Shown here piece by piece: positions 27,074 through 35,564 of a stretch of 64,000 nt of DNA. Positions within the stretch are counted from its first letter, which is position 1; each line of letters opens with the position of its first letter. Under the pieces are notes generated by a model. That model was not told where the DNA came from, made no database searches, and saw only the letters and a program-made list of their open reading frames with translations. The position numbers and the translations under genes were made by a program. Source of the stretch: Methanobacteriota archaeon (GTDB taxonomy: Archaea; Halobacteriota; Methanomicrobia; Methanomicrobiales; Methanospirillaceae); NCBI GenBank assembly GCA_029547145.1, contig JAKPPV010000001.1:1-64000 (forward strand), written 5' to 3'.

Positions 27074-29671
27074 TCAGGGGAGGAGGGCCGATCCGACGGC
27101 GTCCAGGAGCTGGTTGAGCCGGTACGGCTTTGGCAGGACACCCACGAATCCCCAGGCGGCAGGATCCGCCATCACCGGGTCGTTCGCGTAGCCCGAGGAG
27201 ACGATCGCCCGGACCCGTGGATCGAGGGCGAGGAGCGCCTCTATCGCCTCGACACCCCCCATCCCGCCCGGGACCGTCAGGTCCATGATCACCAGGTCGA
27301 ACCGCTCGCCGGCGGTCAGGGCCGCACGGTAGCGGTCCAGCGCCTCCTCCCCGTCGGCCGCACAGACCACCTGGAACCCGTTCATCCGGAGCATCGCCGC
27401 GGTCACCTCCCGGATCGCCGGCTCGTCGTCCATCAGCAGCACACGGGCACCGGTGACGGGGCGCTCCGGGTGCGGCGGCTCCACCGCCCGTGGTGCCGGA
27501 TGCCTCCCGGGGAGGGCCGGGAGCAGGAAGACGAAGGAGGCACCACCACCCGGCGCCGGTTCGCAGGCGAGGTGACCCCCGTGCCGGCGGACGATCGAGA
27601 AGGAGGCCGAGAGGCCGAGCCCGGTCCCCTGGGGCCGGGTGGTGAAGAAGGGTTCGAAGATCCGGTGGAGGAGCTCGGGGGGCACGCCGGGACCATGGTC
27701 CCGGACCTCGCAGCGGACGTACGGACCGGCGGGCAGCGGTATCGTGCCGTCTTCGTTCAGCACGACGTTTGAGAGACGGACCTCGACCTGCCCGTGTCCG
27801 TCCATCGCCTGGACGGCGTTCATCACCAGGTTCGAGACGACCTGGGAGAGCTGGTGGGGGTCGGCCTCGACCGTCCAGAGGTCCTCGGGCGACGAGACGA
27901 GGCACCGGACCCCCGTGCCGCGGCAGGCGAACTGTGCCGACTCCGCGACCAGGCCCGCGATCCGGACCGCCCGCTTCACCGGAGAGCCTCCCTGGGAGAA
28001 GGTCAACAGCTGCGTGGTCAGGGAGGTCGAGCGTTCGAGCTGTCGCGCCAGCTGATCGAGCCGTTCCTGCACCGGGTCGTCGGGGGCGATCCCGGCACGC
28101 ACCAGCTCGAGGTTCCCCAGTGCCGCGGCGTTCAGGTTGTTGAAGTCGTGCGCGATCCCACCGGCGAGGACGCCGAGGGCCTCGAGCCGCTCGGTGGCGG
28201 CGAGCCGCTCGTGCATCGCCAGGAGCTCCTCGGTCCGCTCGGCGACCAGCTCCTCGAGCTCGTCGCGGTAGCGCCGGAGCTCCGCCAGGGCCTCGTACCG
28301 CTCGGTCTCGTCCCGGCCGACAAACTGGTATGCCCCGCCGCCGAGTGCGCGCACGGTCCAGTCGATCCGGCGGGGAGACGGCCCGTCCCCGACCACCGTC
28401 TCGGTCTCGACCGGGGGTGTGCCCGGAGCGTGCGACCGGGCCGCGTCCTCCAGTTCCCGGGCGATCGGGGCCGGCAGCAGCCCGTCGAGCCGGCGACCCC
28501 CGGTATCGTCCGGGAGGTCGAAGAACCGCAGAAAGGCGTGGTTCGCGAAGACGACCGCACCATCCGGACCGGTCCGGCAGATCAGCTCGGTCTGGTCCTC
28601 GACCACGGCACGGAACTGCTCCTCGCTCTCCGCCAGCCGGTTGTGGAATGCCTGGAGCTCGTCGAGCATCCCGTTGATCGCGGCACCGAGGGAGGTCAGC
28701 TCGTCATTCCCCCGGAGCGCCGGGATCCGGCCGGTACCCGGGTTCCGCTCGATCGTCCCGACCGAGGTTGTGAGCGTGCGGATACGCCCCAGGTAGAAGC
28801 GCTCCACCGCCAACAGGACGATCAGACCGAAGAGCGAGACCATGAACACGATCCCGCCGAAAAAGACCGTCTTGGCCCGATCGCCTGCTGCCACCATCGT
28901 GCGCGGCAACTCGACCCGGAGCCAGACGTCGCGGCCCCCAAGGTCGGGGATCCGGGTGTAACCGGAGACGGTGGAACCGTTCCCGGGCACGACCAGGACA
29001 TCGCCGTCCTCGTGGACCACCGTCCCGGGAGGAGCGGGGAGCGGCGGTGGCACGAAGGTGACCGGGTACCCGACGAGCCGGGCGATGGCATCCATCCGCT
29101 CGTCGTCGTTCAGGCGGACCAGGCAGAGCGTGCCCGCCGGTGGGCCCCCGTACGTGCTGGTCAGGATCCGCGAGGCGGTGACCAGTACCGGACGGTCTCC
29201 GACCATGACCAGCCCGCTGACGGTGTCGTCGGACAGGAACGCCCGTGCGGGGAGACCGGCGGATTCGAGGGCCGCCAGCAGCGGAGGGGACGGCCCCTCG
29301 AACCCGGAGGACGAACGGTTCAGGGTCCGGGCGAAGAGGAGCGAGCCGTCGGGGGAGAAGACGAGGAACGAATCGATATCGAGGTTGTCGAAGGTATCCG
29401 AGTTCAGGTTCGTCTCGACGTAGCCGGAGTACTCACCCCGTGCGAAGCGGTAGGTCTCGTCCCAGAACGCCCAGTCACGGACGCTGCCCTGGAGGGTCTC
29501 CGTCCCGAGATCAAGGGCGCTCCTCCCTCGCTCCAGCTCCCGCAGCACGTCCTGCTGCTCGAGAGCCCGGTACTCCTCATCGATCAGCATCGTGGAGCCG
29601 ATACCCAGGACCACGATCAGGAGGAGGAGGAGGAAGGCGGTCATCGCCGCCACCTGGAGGGTGAGTCTCAT
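27074..29671 (-). CDS. Hybrid sensor histidine kinase, CHASE4-HAMP-PAS-HisKA-HATPase-REC
   Basis: 865 residues. TM helix at about 7-29, extracytoplasmic CHASE4 domain (WAFWDETYRFARGEYSGYVETN; about 30-260), second TM near 265-290, HAMP-like region, a PAS domain near 345-450, coiled linker, phosphoacceptor His in GGIAHDFNN (about 507), ATP lid DHGPGVP (about 658) with FFTTRPQGTGLGLS, and a C-terminal receiver with DDEP (about 747) and phosphoacceptor Asp in VIMDLT (about 795). Senses an external small-molecule cue; output partner not in the window. Leader of about 38 bases downstream of a TATA (ACATTTATTC, minus strand), behind tandem 11-base repeats. Confidence 0.9.
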   Translation of the reverse strand: MRLTLQVAAMTAFLLLLLIVVLGIGSTMLIDEEYRALEQQDVLRELERGRSALDLGTETLQGSVRDWAFWDETYRFARGEYSGYVETNLNSDTFDNLDIDSFLVFSPDGSLLFARTLNRSSSGFEGPSPPLLAALESAGLPARAFLSDDTVSGLVMVGDRPVLVTASRILTSTYGGPPAGTLCLVRLNDDERMDAIARLVGYPVTFVPPPLPAPPGTVVHEDGDVLVVPGNGSTVSGYTRIPDLGGRDVWLRVELPRTMVAAGDRAKTVFFGGIVFMVSLFGLIVLLAVERFYLGRIRTLTTSVGTIERNPGTGRIPALRGNDELTSLGAAINGMLDELQAFHNRLAESEEQFRAVVEDQTELICRTGPDGAVVFANHAFLRFFDLPDDTGGRRLDGLLPAPIARELEDAARSHAPGTPPVETETVVGDGPSPRRIDWTVRALGGGAYQFVGRDETERYEALAELRRYRDELEELVAERTEELLAMHERLAATERLEALGVLAGGIAHDFNNLNAAALGNLELVRAGIAPDDPVQERLDQLARQLERSTSLTTQLLTFSQGGSPVKRAVRIAGLVAESAQFACRGTGVRCLVSSPEDLWTVEADPHQLSQVVSNLVMNAVQAMDGHGQVEVRLSNVVLNEDGTIPLPAGPYVRCEVRDHGPGVPPELLHRIFEPFFTTRPQGTGLGLSASFSIVRRHGGHLACEPAPGGGASFVFLLPALPGRHPAPRAVEPPHPERPVTGARVLLMDDEPAIREVTAAMLRMNGFQVVCAADGEEALDRYRAALTAGERFDLVIMDLTVPGGMGGVEAIEALLALDPRVRAIVSSGYANDPVMADPAAWGFVGVLPKPYRLNQLLDAVGSALLP

Positions 29672-29734
29672 CTGGCGGACCGTTCGCGGATAGTTCCGCT
29701 ACACTCAGACTTTTCTGGCTCGTCCCGAATAAAT

Positions 29735-29756
29735 GTACGGTTGCGGTACGGTTTCG
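29735..29756. repeat. Two 11-base direct repeats upstream of the kinase promoter
   Basis: GTACGGTTGCG followed at once by GTACGGTTTCG, differing at one base, directly upstream of the kinase TATA-like box (29729-29740). An 11-base period places both on one DNA face, as for tandem binding by a regulator. Confidence 0.45.
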
Positions 29757-29836
29757 GCGAGGGCGCGACGGGCTGTCGGGCACCCGTCATCCGCTACTTT
29801 TATTACAAATTCCGGGCAACGGTATCAGACACCTGA

Positions 29837-29909
29837 GCCGCCATAACTCAGTTGGTAGAGTGGCTGGCTGTTAACCAGCATGCCACAGGTTCGAGTCCTG
29901 TTGGCGGCG
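29837..29909 (+). tRNA. tRNA-Asn (GTT)
   Basis: 73 bases. Acceptor stem GCCGCCA/TGGCGGC with discriminator G, anticodon loop CTGTTAA giving GTT, and a T arm with GGTTCGAGTCC. No CCA is encoded. A TATA (CTTTTATTAC, 29797-29806) lies about 35 bases upstream. Confidence 0.97.
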
Positions 29910-29988
29910 TCCCAACCCGTCTTTCTTCTTCGCGTCCCGCGCCGGCACGACGATTATATACCTGCAACGCGGATCTCTTCCGCTGTTC

Positions 29989-30063
29989 GGGCCCGTAGCT
30001 TAGTCTGGTCAGAGCGCCCGGCTCATAACCGGGCGGTCATGCGTTCGAATCGCATCGGGCCCA
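29989..30063 (+). tRNA. tRNA with CAT anticodon (Met elongator or Ile2)
   Basis: 75 bases. Acceptor stem GGGCCCG/CGGGCCC with discriminator A, anticodon loop CTCATAA giving CAT, T arm GTTCGAATCGC. A CAT anticodon is used both by tRNA-Met and by tRNA-Ile2 (whose C34 is modified by TiaS). The GGGCCCG acceptor with A73 is what archaeal tRNA-Ile usually carries, so I lean to Ile2; anticodon alone cannot decide. TATA GATTATATACC at 29951-29961. Confidence 0.9.
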
Positions 30064-30114
30064 TCCCGGTTCAATGGGAAAGGTCTATCCCCGGACGAAA
30101 GAGATCTCTCGTCC

Positions 30115-31110
30115 ATGCGATGTCCGGTCTGCGGCCGGTTTCTCCCCGGTGCCGCGAGTGTCCTGGACGCGCTCGCGGAGCGGTTCGCCCCCTGCCAGGC
30201 CTGCCGCCCCTCCCTTCTCGACCCCCGGCGTCCTCCGGACCATCACCCCGAGCCCTGCGTCTGCGGGCGGCGGTCACTCGACGGGGTGATGGCGGCGGTC
30301 CACCGGGTCCTGGTGGATGAGGGGGCTCTTTGCCCCGATGCCCCCCTCGCCTCAGTCGGCAGCCCGCTCCTCTCGCCCCTCGCCCCCCTGCGCCGCCCCC
30401 CTCACCTCCCGCGGCGGTCGCTGATCCTCCAGACCCTCCACGCGACCCCGGCATCGGCACGGCGCCTCCTGGACGAGGTCCCGGAGCTGAAGGGGGTGGT
30501 CGCGGACCGGCGGATCGTCCCGGGGGTGGACGGCCGGACCCACGACCTCCTCGCCGGCTGCGACGTCTATTCCACGGTCCGTATCACGCCTGCCGGCCCG
30601 CTCGTCCTCTACCGCCAGGCCTCGAGCTGCCACATCGAGGCACCCGGTCCGCGCGACCCGAAGGTGGCCGCGACCGATCGGGCGCTCGGGCGGACCCGGC
30701 CCGATGTCTTCGTCGACGCCTGCGCCGGGGTGGGCACCCTCGGGCTGGTCGCGGGCCTCCGCCGGGTCCCGACGGTGGTGCTGAACGACCGCTGGGGACC
30801 GGCGGCGTGGTTTGCCGGGCTGAACCTCGAGGTGAACCGTGCTCCGCTCGGGATCGAAACGGTCGAGCATCTCCGTTCGTTCGCCGAGCTCCGGGCCCGT
30901 CCCATCCGCGAGGAGCCGGAGGTGGTCGCGGCGGGCCACGGAAGGCAGGAGGTGCTCGTCACCCATGGAACGCTCTGGGCGATCCCCGCCCTCCTCCCGC
31001 CGGGCCTCCGGCTTGCCGCCCTCGACCCGTTCGACAAGGAACCGGCTCGGCTCGCCCGGATACTGCAGAAATGGCAAAACTGCGCGGGAGGAGAGGTTTT
31101 TATCCCATGA
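30115..31110 (+). CDS. Putative class I SAM-dependent methyltransferase with N-terminal zinc site
   Basis: 331 residues. N-terminal CPVCG..CQAC..CVCGRR suggests one zinc knuckle. A middle domain of unclear fold (about 90-180) precedes a Rossmann-type core: motif I FVDACAGVGTLGLVAGL (about 203-219) and an NDRWGPAAWFAGLNLEVNR segment, close to Trm5/TYW-type RNA methyltransferases in style. It begins 51 bases after the CAU tRNA, on the same strand, so an RNA substrate is plausible but unproven. Family appears confined to related methanogens as far as I can tell. Confidence 0.6.
   Translation: MRCPVCGRFLPGAASVLDALAERFAPCQACRPSLLDPRRPPDHHPEPCVCGRRSLDGVMAAVHRVLVDEGALCPDAPLASVGSPLLSPLAPLRRPPHLPRRSLILQTLHATPASARRLLDEVPELKGVVADRRIVPGVDGRTHDLLAGCDVYSTVRITPAGPLVLYRQASSCHIEAPGPRDPKVAATDRALGRTRPDVFVDACAGVGTLGLVAGLRRVPTVVLNDRWGPAAWFAGLNLEVNRAPLGIETVEHLRSFAELRARPIREEPEVVAAGHGRQEVLVTHGTLWAIPALLPPGLRLAALDPFDKEPARLARILQKWQNCAGGEVFIP
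31096..31103 (+). promoter_or_regulatory. TATA box of the SRP RNA gene
   Basis: TTTTTATC within GGTTTTTATCC, inside the last codons of the upstream gene, placing the RNA start near 31126. Confidence 0.55.
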
Positions 31111-31125
31111 GAAGGGAAGAATGTT

Positions 31126-31412
31126 GGGAACTAGCCCGGGTGGTCCGGCGTCACCTGTGATCCGAAACCGTCGGCATGCGGAGGGCGAAGTTCGAGGAAG
31201 GCGCACACGGCCCGGTCATTCCCGTCGGACCCCGACGTTGAAGCCTTGTCCTGCGAGGTCGGCGGCCAGGGACCAAGGCTCCGGAGGGAGCGGAGGCCTG
31301 TCGCTGCGGGCACCGGTTCAGGCCCGGAAGGGAGCAGACCCACCGTAGACGTTCGGCGCCCGCGGGAGTGCGGGGTGGAGAAGGGGTCCGCCGGGTCGGC
31401 CGGGTTGGTGAC
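31126..31412 (+). ncRNA. 7S signal recognition particle RNA
   Basis: The helix 8 signature AGGCCCGGAAGGGAGCAG is present at about 31320-31337, the region of Alu-domain pairs lies near the 5' end, and the two ends pair over 17 positions with GU pairs (about 31134-31150 with 31389-31406), the archaeal helix 1. Targets ribosomes making membrane and secreted proteins, with SRP19 and SRP54. The ends are estimated (about 10 bases either way). The mdh start codon comes 38 bases after the 3' end. Confidence 0.9.
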
Positions 31413-31449
31413 GTCGACCGAGAACGTGTTCCCACCGGTTCTGATCACC

Positions 31450-32400
31450 ATGGCACGGGTTGCGATCGTCGGTGCGACCGGCAACGTCGGCTCTTTTGCA
31501 GCGCATCCGATCTCCGAGATTCCGTACGTCGACGAGATCCTGCTCGTCGGACGGCCGGGGCGCGAGTCGCTCCTCGAGGGGCTCCGGCGGGACTTCAACG
31601 ACAGCTACGCCGCGAGGGGCACGAACTGCCGCCTCTCGTGGTCGACCGACCTCGCGGACGTCGCCGGAGCGGAGGTGGTCGTCCACACGGCGGGCGCCGC
31701 CCGGAACGACCGCCAGGACCGGATGGACCTGGGGGTCGCGAACGCCCGGATCGTCGCCGGTGCCGCCGAGCAGATCGGCGAACACGCGCCGAAGGCGAAA
31801 CTCTTCATGGTCACCAACCCGGTCGACGTGATGACCTCGGTCGCGCTCCGCTGCTCGGGCATGAGACCGAACCAGGTCTTCGGCCTCGGGACGCACCTCG
31901 ACTCGATGCGCTTGAAGTCCCTGATCGCCCAGGCGTTCCAGGTCCACGTCTCCGAGGTCCACACCCGGATCATCGGGGAGCACGGCCCCTCCATGGTCCC
32001 GCTCTGGTCCGCGACCACCGTCGGAGGGATCCGGATCAACCGCCTCCCGTCGTTTGCCGACCTCCCGGTGGAGCGGATGGTCGAGAACGTGCGGGCGAGC
32101 GGCCAGACGATCATCCGGTACAAGGGGTCGACCGTCTACGGCCCGGGAGAGGCGATCGCGACCCTGGTCAGGACGGTCCTGGGCGACGAGAACCGGATCC
32201 TCACGGTCTCGGCATATATCCGGTCCGAGGTCCACGATATCGGCGACCTCTGCATCGGCGTCCCCGCCCGGATCAACCGGCAGGGGGTCACCCCGATCCC
32301 GATCCGGCTCGACCCCGAGGAGGTCGCGGCCTTCAGGGTGTCGGTCGAGAAGATCCGGGCCCATACGGCCCTCGTCTTCGAGCAGCTCGCGTGGGAGTAG
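31450..32400 (+). CDS. mdh: Malate dehydrogenase (LDH/MDH family)
   Basis: 316 residues. NAD(P)-binding VAIVGATGNVGS, HTAGAARNDRQDRMDLG (mobile loop with substrate Arg), NPVDVMT, and the catalytic GEHGPSMVPLW (His). Interconverts malate and oxaloacetate in the incomplete reductive TCA pathway of methanogens. ATG 31450 is chosen as the family N-terminus; longer starts would lie in the SRP RNA. The frame Gly-Ala-Thr-Gly-Asn-Val-Gly of motif 1 is the MDH variant. Confidence 0.88.
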   Translation: MARVAIVGATGNVGSFAAHPISEIPYVDEILLVGRPGRESLLEGLRRDFNDSYAARGTNCRLSWSTDLADVAGAEVVVHTAGAARNDRQDRMDLGVANARIVAGAAEQIGEHAPKAKLFMVTNPVDVMTSVALRCSGMRPNQVFGLGTHLDSMRLKSLIAQAFQVHVSEVHTRIIGEHGPSMVPLWSATTVGGIRINRLPSFADLPVERMVENVRASGQTIIRYKGSTVYGPGEAIATLVRTVLGDENRILTVSAYIRSEVHDIGDLCIGVPARINRQGVTPIPIRLDPEEVAAFRVSVEKIRAHTALVFEQLAWE

Positions 32401-32442
32401 GACTCCCTTCCCCACGCACCGCTCTTCCGGGCGGTCCGATCG

Positions 32443-32450
32443 AAAAAAAA
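32443..32450 (-). terminator. T-run terminator after aEF-1beta
   Basis: Eight T on the minus strand immediately after the aEF-1beta stop, in the convergent gap with mdh. Confidence 0.55.
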
Positions 32451-32454
32451 GCGT

Positions 32455-32712
32455 TCAGGTCAGGGTCACTTCAACGATCTCGGCCCGCTCGACGCCCGGG
32501 AGCGACGAGAGGTCCTCCTCGAGGCGGTCGGTCTGGCCTCCCGTGTCGCCCACGACGGCGACGACCATGAGGGCCTTGAGGCCGAACCCGATCGGCTCCT
32601 CCCGGATCTCGTGGATCTCGGGCACCTTCTCCTTCATCGCCCTCTTCAGCCCCTCGAGGTCCACCTCGGGGGACTCGGGCATCACCCGGATGATACAGGC
32701 AACGTCACCCAT
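32455..32712 (-). CDS. ef1b: Translation elongation factor 1-beta (aEF-1beta)
   Basis: 85 residues. Nucleotide exchange factor for aEF-1alpha. Compact archaeal length with the typical opening MGDVACIIRVMPES, then LKALMVVAVVGDTGGQTDRLEEDL and a C-terminal VERAEIVEVTLT. ATG 32712, two bases after the stop of the zinc protein gene; both are in one operon, as often seen in euryarchaea. Confidence 0.9.
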   Translation of the reverse strand: MGDVACIIRVMPESPEVDLEGLKRAMKEKVPEIHEIREEPIGFGLKALMVVAVVGDTGGQTDRLEEDLSSLPGVERAEIVEVTLT

Positions 32713-32714
32713 GG

Positions 32715-32876
32715 TTATGGCCCCGTGAACCCGCACTGCGGGCACATGTACGGAATGCTCTGCTCGCGGCACCGGAAGCACCGCATGATCTCATACTCAC
32801 ACTGGGGGCAGAGGAACGCGGTTCCCCCAACCTCGGCGAGAGGGGCATTGCACGATGTGCACTTCTTCGTCGTCAT
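32715..32876 (-). CDS. Small zinc finger protein preceding aEF-1beta
   Basis: 53 residues, with two zinc fingers: CTSCNAPL..FLCPQCEY and CFRCREQSIPYMCPQCG. Archaeal HVO_2753-like double-zinc mini-protein, conserved before the EF-1beta gene. Start MTTKKCTSCN at ATG 32876. Possibly ribosome or nucleic-acid linked; unproven. Confidence 0.8.
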   Translation of the reverse strand: MTTKKCTSCNAPLAEVGGTAFLCPQCEYEIMRCFRCREQSIPYMCPQCGFTGP

Positions 32877-32898
32877 GGAGACCCGATCCCCAGTACAT

Positions 32899-33501
32899 TC
32901 AGGCTGAGGGCTCAAGAAACCTGGGGTCGATCAGGGTCCCCGGTACCGGTTCGCCGGCGAGCGCGCGGGAGAGGCGTCCGGGCACGCGGGCGTTCACCAG
33001 ACGGACCACAAGCGAGCGGGAGAGGGCGAACCGGACCAGGCAGGGGTCGACGGCGTCGGTGGCGACCGGGGCACGGAGCCGCTCGACGAGCCGGCCCCCG
33101 ACCATGACCCCGTCGACCGACTTCGCGAGGAGGAGGTCGGCCCCGACCCGGTCCGCGCACCAGGCCGCGATCGTGTCCGAGCTGACCGCCCACGCGTGCG
33201 GCAGCGGGTCGAGGTCGCGCAGAACCCGGTAGGGGAGGAGGACCGAGGGTGTCGGCGGCAACCCGACCGCCCCGACCGCCGGGAGGCCCAGGTCGGCGAG
33301 ATAGAGGCCGTACTGCTCCATCGCGGCACAGGCCATCCAGTGGGCCGCGTCGTCACCGGGGTTGAGCCGCCGGACCGCGTCGGCGAACGGGCCGCCACCG
33401 GGCACCACGAGGACCGGTCGCGGGGCCGCTCGCAGGACCGGGACGAGCACGGGGGCGAGGTCGAGAAGCGAACCGCCGAACTTCACCACGAGGGGGCGCA
33501 C
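32899..33501 (-). CDS. mfnE: Amino-acid kinase family, MfnE (methanofuran synthesis)
   Basis: 200 residues. VVKFGGSLLDLAPVL start, VVPGGGPFADAVR, ADLLLAKSVDGVM are those of the amino-acid kinase fold, and the compact size matches MfnE, which phosphorylates aminomethylfuranylmethyl phosphate to the diphosphate on the way to methanofuran. GTG 33501; the promoter is shared with the divergent phospholipase gene, giving a likely leaderless mRNA. Glutamate-kinase-like alternatives are longer. Confidence 0.82.
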   Translation of the reverse strand: MRPLVVKFGGSLLDLAPVLVPVLRAAPRPVLVVPGGGPFADAVRRLNPGDDAAHWMACAAMEQYGLYLADLGLPAVGAVGLPPTPSVLLPYRVLRDLDPLPHAWAVSSDTIAAWCADRVGADLLLAKSVDGVMVGGRLVERLRAPVATDAVDPCLVRFALSRSLVVRLVNARVPGRLSRALAGEPVPGTLIDPRFLEPSA

Positions 33502-33539
33502 GGCATACTATAAAGCCGGGGGTAACGAAAAATCGATCG
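33502..33539. promoter_or_regulatory. Compact divergent promoter between mfnE and the PLD gene
   Basis: 38 bases separate the two start codons. ACTATAAAG (33509-33517) is at the right distance for a plus-strand start at or beside ATG 33540; ATTTTTCG on the minus strand (33525-33533) serves mfnE. Both mRNAs would be leaderless. Confidence 0.5.
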
Positions 33540-35213
33540 ATGCGGGCCCTCCCCGTCCTGCTCGCCATCCTCTGCCTGGTCACGTCCGCCGGGGCGTACG
33601 CGATCGCCGAGGTCTGCCCCGACACCTGGCTTTCGGGCGACCCCGACGAGTTCTTCGTCCTTTCCGCCGAAGGGCCGCTCGACGGGGTGAGCGTCACCGA
33701 CGGCGAGGGGACGGTCTCCTTCCCGCCAGGGGCGAGAGGAGAGGGACGGGTCGTCGTCGCGCGGAACGGGACCGCGTACCGTCTCGTCCACGGTACCCTT
33801 CCCGACTTCGAGGTCCTGGACGTATCGCCCGCCCCGGGGATGGTGCGGACCAGGGACCTCCGGCTCGGAAACGACCACGACGAGCTGGTCCTGCTCGTCC
33901 ACGGCACGGTGGTCGACCGTGTCGCCTGGCCCGGCGATCTCCGGCCCCGGCAGGGCCAGGTCCACTACCGGGAGAACGGCCGCTGGGACCCGCGCGTCCT
34001 TATGATCGGCCAGTCACGGTTCGGACCCCTCACGGTCCTGAACGTCTCGGGGACCGCCTTTGCCGCCCCCGACTGCTCGTCCGCCGTCCTCGCGGACCTG
34101 GTCGCCTCGGCGCAGAGGTCGATCCTGTTGAACGCCTACGAACTGACCGACCCGGTCCTCGGCGAGGCGCTCGTCGCCGCCCGGGCACGCGGGGTGGCGG
34201 TCAGCGTGCTGGTCGAGGGTGGACCGGTGGGGGGGATTCCGTCGGGCGAGTGGGCCGTCCTCGCCCGCCTCCTCGACGCCGGCATCCCCGTCCACCGGAT
34301 CGAGTCCGGGGAGACGGCGCACGCCCGGTACCGGTTCAACCACGCCAAGTATCTGGTGGTCGACGACCGCTGGACGATGGTCACGACCGAGAACTGGAAG
34401 CCGGCCGCCTTCCCACCGGCGGGCCGACAGGGGAACCGGGGCTGGGGGGTCGTGCTCGACGACCCCCGGCTCGCGGCGTACTTCCGCGAGGTCTTCGCCG
34501 CGGACCTCGGGGGTGGGGACGTCGGGCCGATCGCGACCCTGCGCCCGGGGGCGGTCGAGACACCGTCCAGACAGTCCTTCTCGCCCCGGTTCACGCCCTC
34601 CCCGTTCCGGGACGCGACCGTGACGACGGTCCTCGCCCCCGACACGGCGGACCAGGTGACCGCCCTTGTCGCCTCTGCCCGCGAGTCGGTCCTGATCGAG
34701 CAGGCCTACATCACCAACGAGTCGGGAACCCGGCTCCAGCGTTACCTGGACGCTGCCGTGGACGCGTCCCGGCGGGGGGTGCGGGTGCGGGTGCTCCTGG
34801 ACTCCGCCTGGTTCAACACCGAGGAGGAGGCGGACAACGACGAGCAGGTCGCCCTGATCAACCGGATCGCGGCGGCCGAAGGGCTCCCCCTCGAGGCGAG
34901 GCTCGTCGACCTCAGGGCGCGGGGCCTGGTCAAGGTCCACACGAAGGGCGTGGTCGTGGACGGCCGGCGGGTGCTGATCTCGTCGATCAACTGGAACGAG
35001 GGATCCCCCTCGTTCAACCGCGAGGCGGGCGTGATCGTGGACGACCCGGCGACGGGAGCCTACTTTTCCGCCGTCTTCGACGCGGACTGGGGCGACGGCC
35101 CGGACCTGTCGGACTGTGCTGTCCGGCGGGGGGTGGACTGGTTCCGGATCGGGATCGGGGCGCTCGTGCTCGTCGGCGTGTGGGCGGTCGTCGTCCGGAG
35201 GAGAAGAGGGTGA
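33540..35213 (+). CDS. Secreted phospholipase D-like protein with membrane anchor
   Basis: 557 residues. Signal peptide MRALPVLLAILCLVTSAGAYA, N-terminal beta domain (lamin-tail-like, about 25-150), and two HKD motifs, FNHAKYLVVDD (about 261) and VKVHTKGVVVDG (about 465), followed by a C-terminal TM helix (IGIGALVLVGVWAVVV) and an Arg tail. The HxK...D pair is the PLD catalytic signature, so it is likely an outer-face phosphodiesterase, possibly acting on lipids or nucleic acid. Leaderless start. Confidence 0.85.
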   Translation: MRALPVLLAILCLVTSAGAYAIAEVCPDTWLSGDPDEFFVLSAEGPLDGVSVTDGEGTVSFPPGARGEGRVVVARNGTAYRLVHGTLPDFEVLDVSPAPGMVRTRDLRLGNDHDELVLLVHGTVVDRVAWPGDLRPRQGQVHYRENGRWDPRVLMIGQSRFGPLTVLNVSGTAFAAPDCSSAVLADLVASAQRSILLNAYELTDPVLGEALVAARARGVAVSVLVEGGPVGGIPSGEWAVLARLLDAGIPVHRIESGETAHARYRFNHAKYLVVDDRWTMVTTENWKPAAFPPAGRQGNRGWGVVLDDPRLAAYFREVFAADLGGGDVGPIATLRPGAVETPSRQSFSPRFTPSPFRDATVTTVLAPDTADQVTALVASARESVLIEQAYITNESGTRLQRYLDAAVDASRRGVRVRVLLDSAWFNTEEEADNDEQVALINRIAAAEGLPLEARLVDLRARGLVKVHTKGVVVDGRRVLISSINWNEGSPSFNREAGVIVDDPATGAYFSAVFDADWGDGPDLSDCAVRRGVDWFRIGIGALVLVGVWAVVVRRRRG

Positions 35214-35225
35214 CGGGTGCGACGC

Positions 35226-35564
35226 CTAGAGGTCGTCGCAAAGGGAGGATTCATACTTCTTTGCCGCGCAGCGGCAGATGTCGCAGAGGGTGATCACACC
35301 CTCCTCCTCGCCCATGACCGAGAGCGCCCAGCGGTCGATCAGGGCGGAGAGTTCGGGTGAGATCCCGTTGCCGTCGACGCATCCGCGCTTGCGGCTGACG
35401 TACTGGGAGATCGCGGCCCGGCTGATACCGAGGCGCCGTGCAACCTCCGTCTGCGGCACACCCTGCTGGTGGACCAGCCGGCAGACCATCTCGGCGCGGG
35501 CGGTGGGAACGAGTTTGCGCACCATGGCATCGCAGACCATGATGTCACAGACCCGCTCGTTCAT
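35226..35564 (-). CDS. HTH transcriptional regulator with Cys-rich tail
   Basis: 112 residues. HTH at about 28-55 (QQGVPQTEVARRLGISRAAISQYVSRKRG), then Cys at GCVDGNG and CDICRCAAKK which may bind a metal or Fe-S cluster. Resembles COG2522-type archaeal regulators. Its ATG overlaps the stop of the upstream HTH gene (ATGA), so they form a two-gene operon behind the palindrome at 35803-35819. Confidence 0.75.
   Translation of the reverse strand: MNERVCDIMVCDAMVRKLVPTARAEMVCRLVHQQGVPQTEVARRLGISRAAISQYVSRKRGCVDGNGISPELSALIDRWALSVMGEEEGVITLCDICRCAAKKYESSLCDDL

Noticed and set aside
27794-29836. 680-codon frame antisense to the hybrid kinase
   Set aside because: Shadow; it also runs through a regulatory region.
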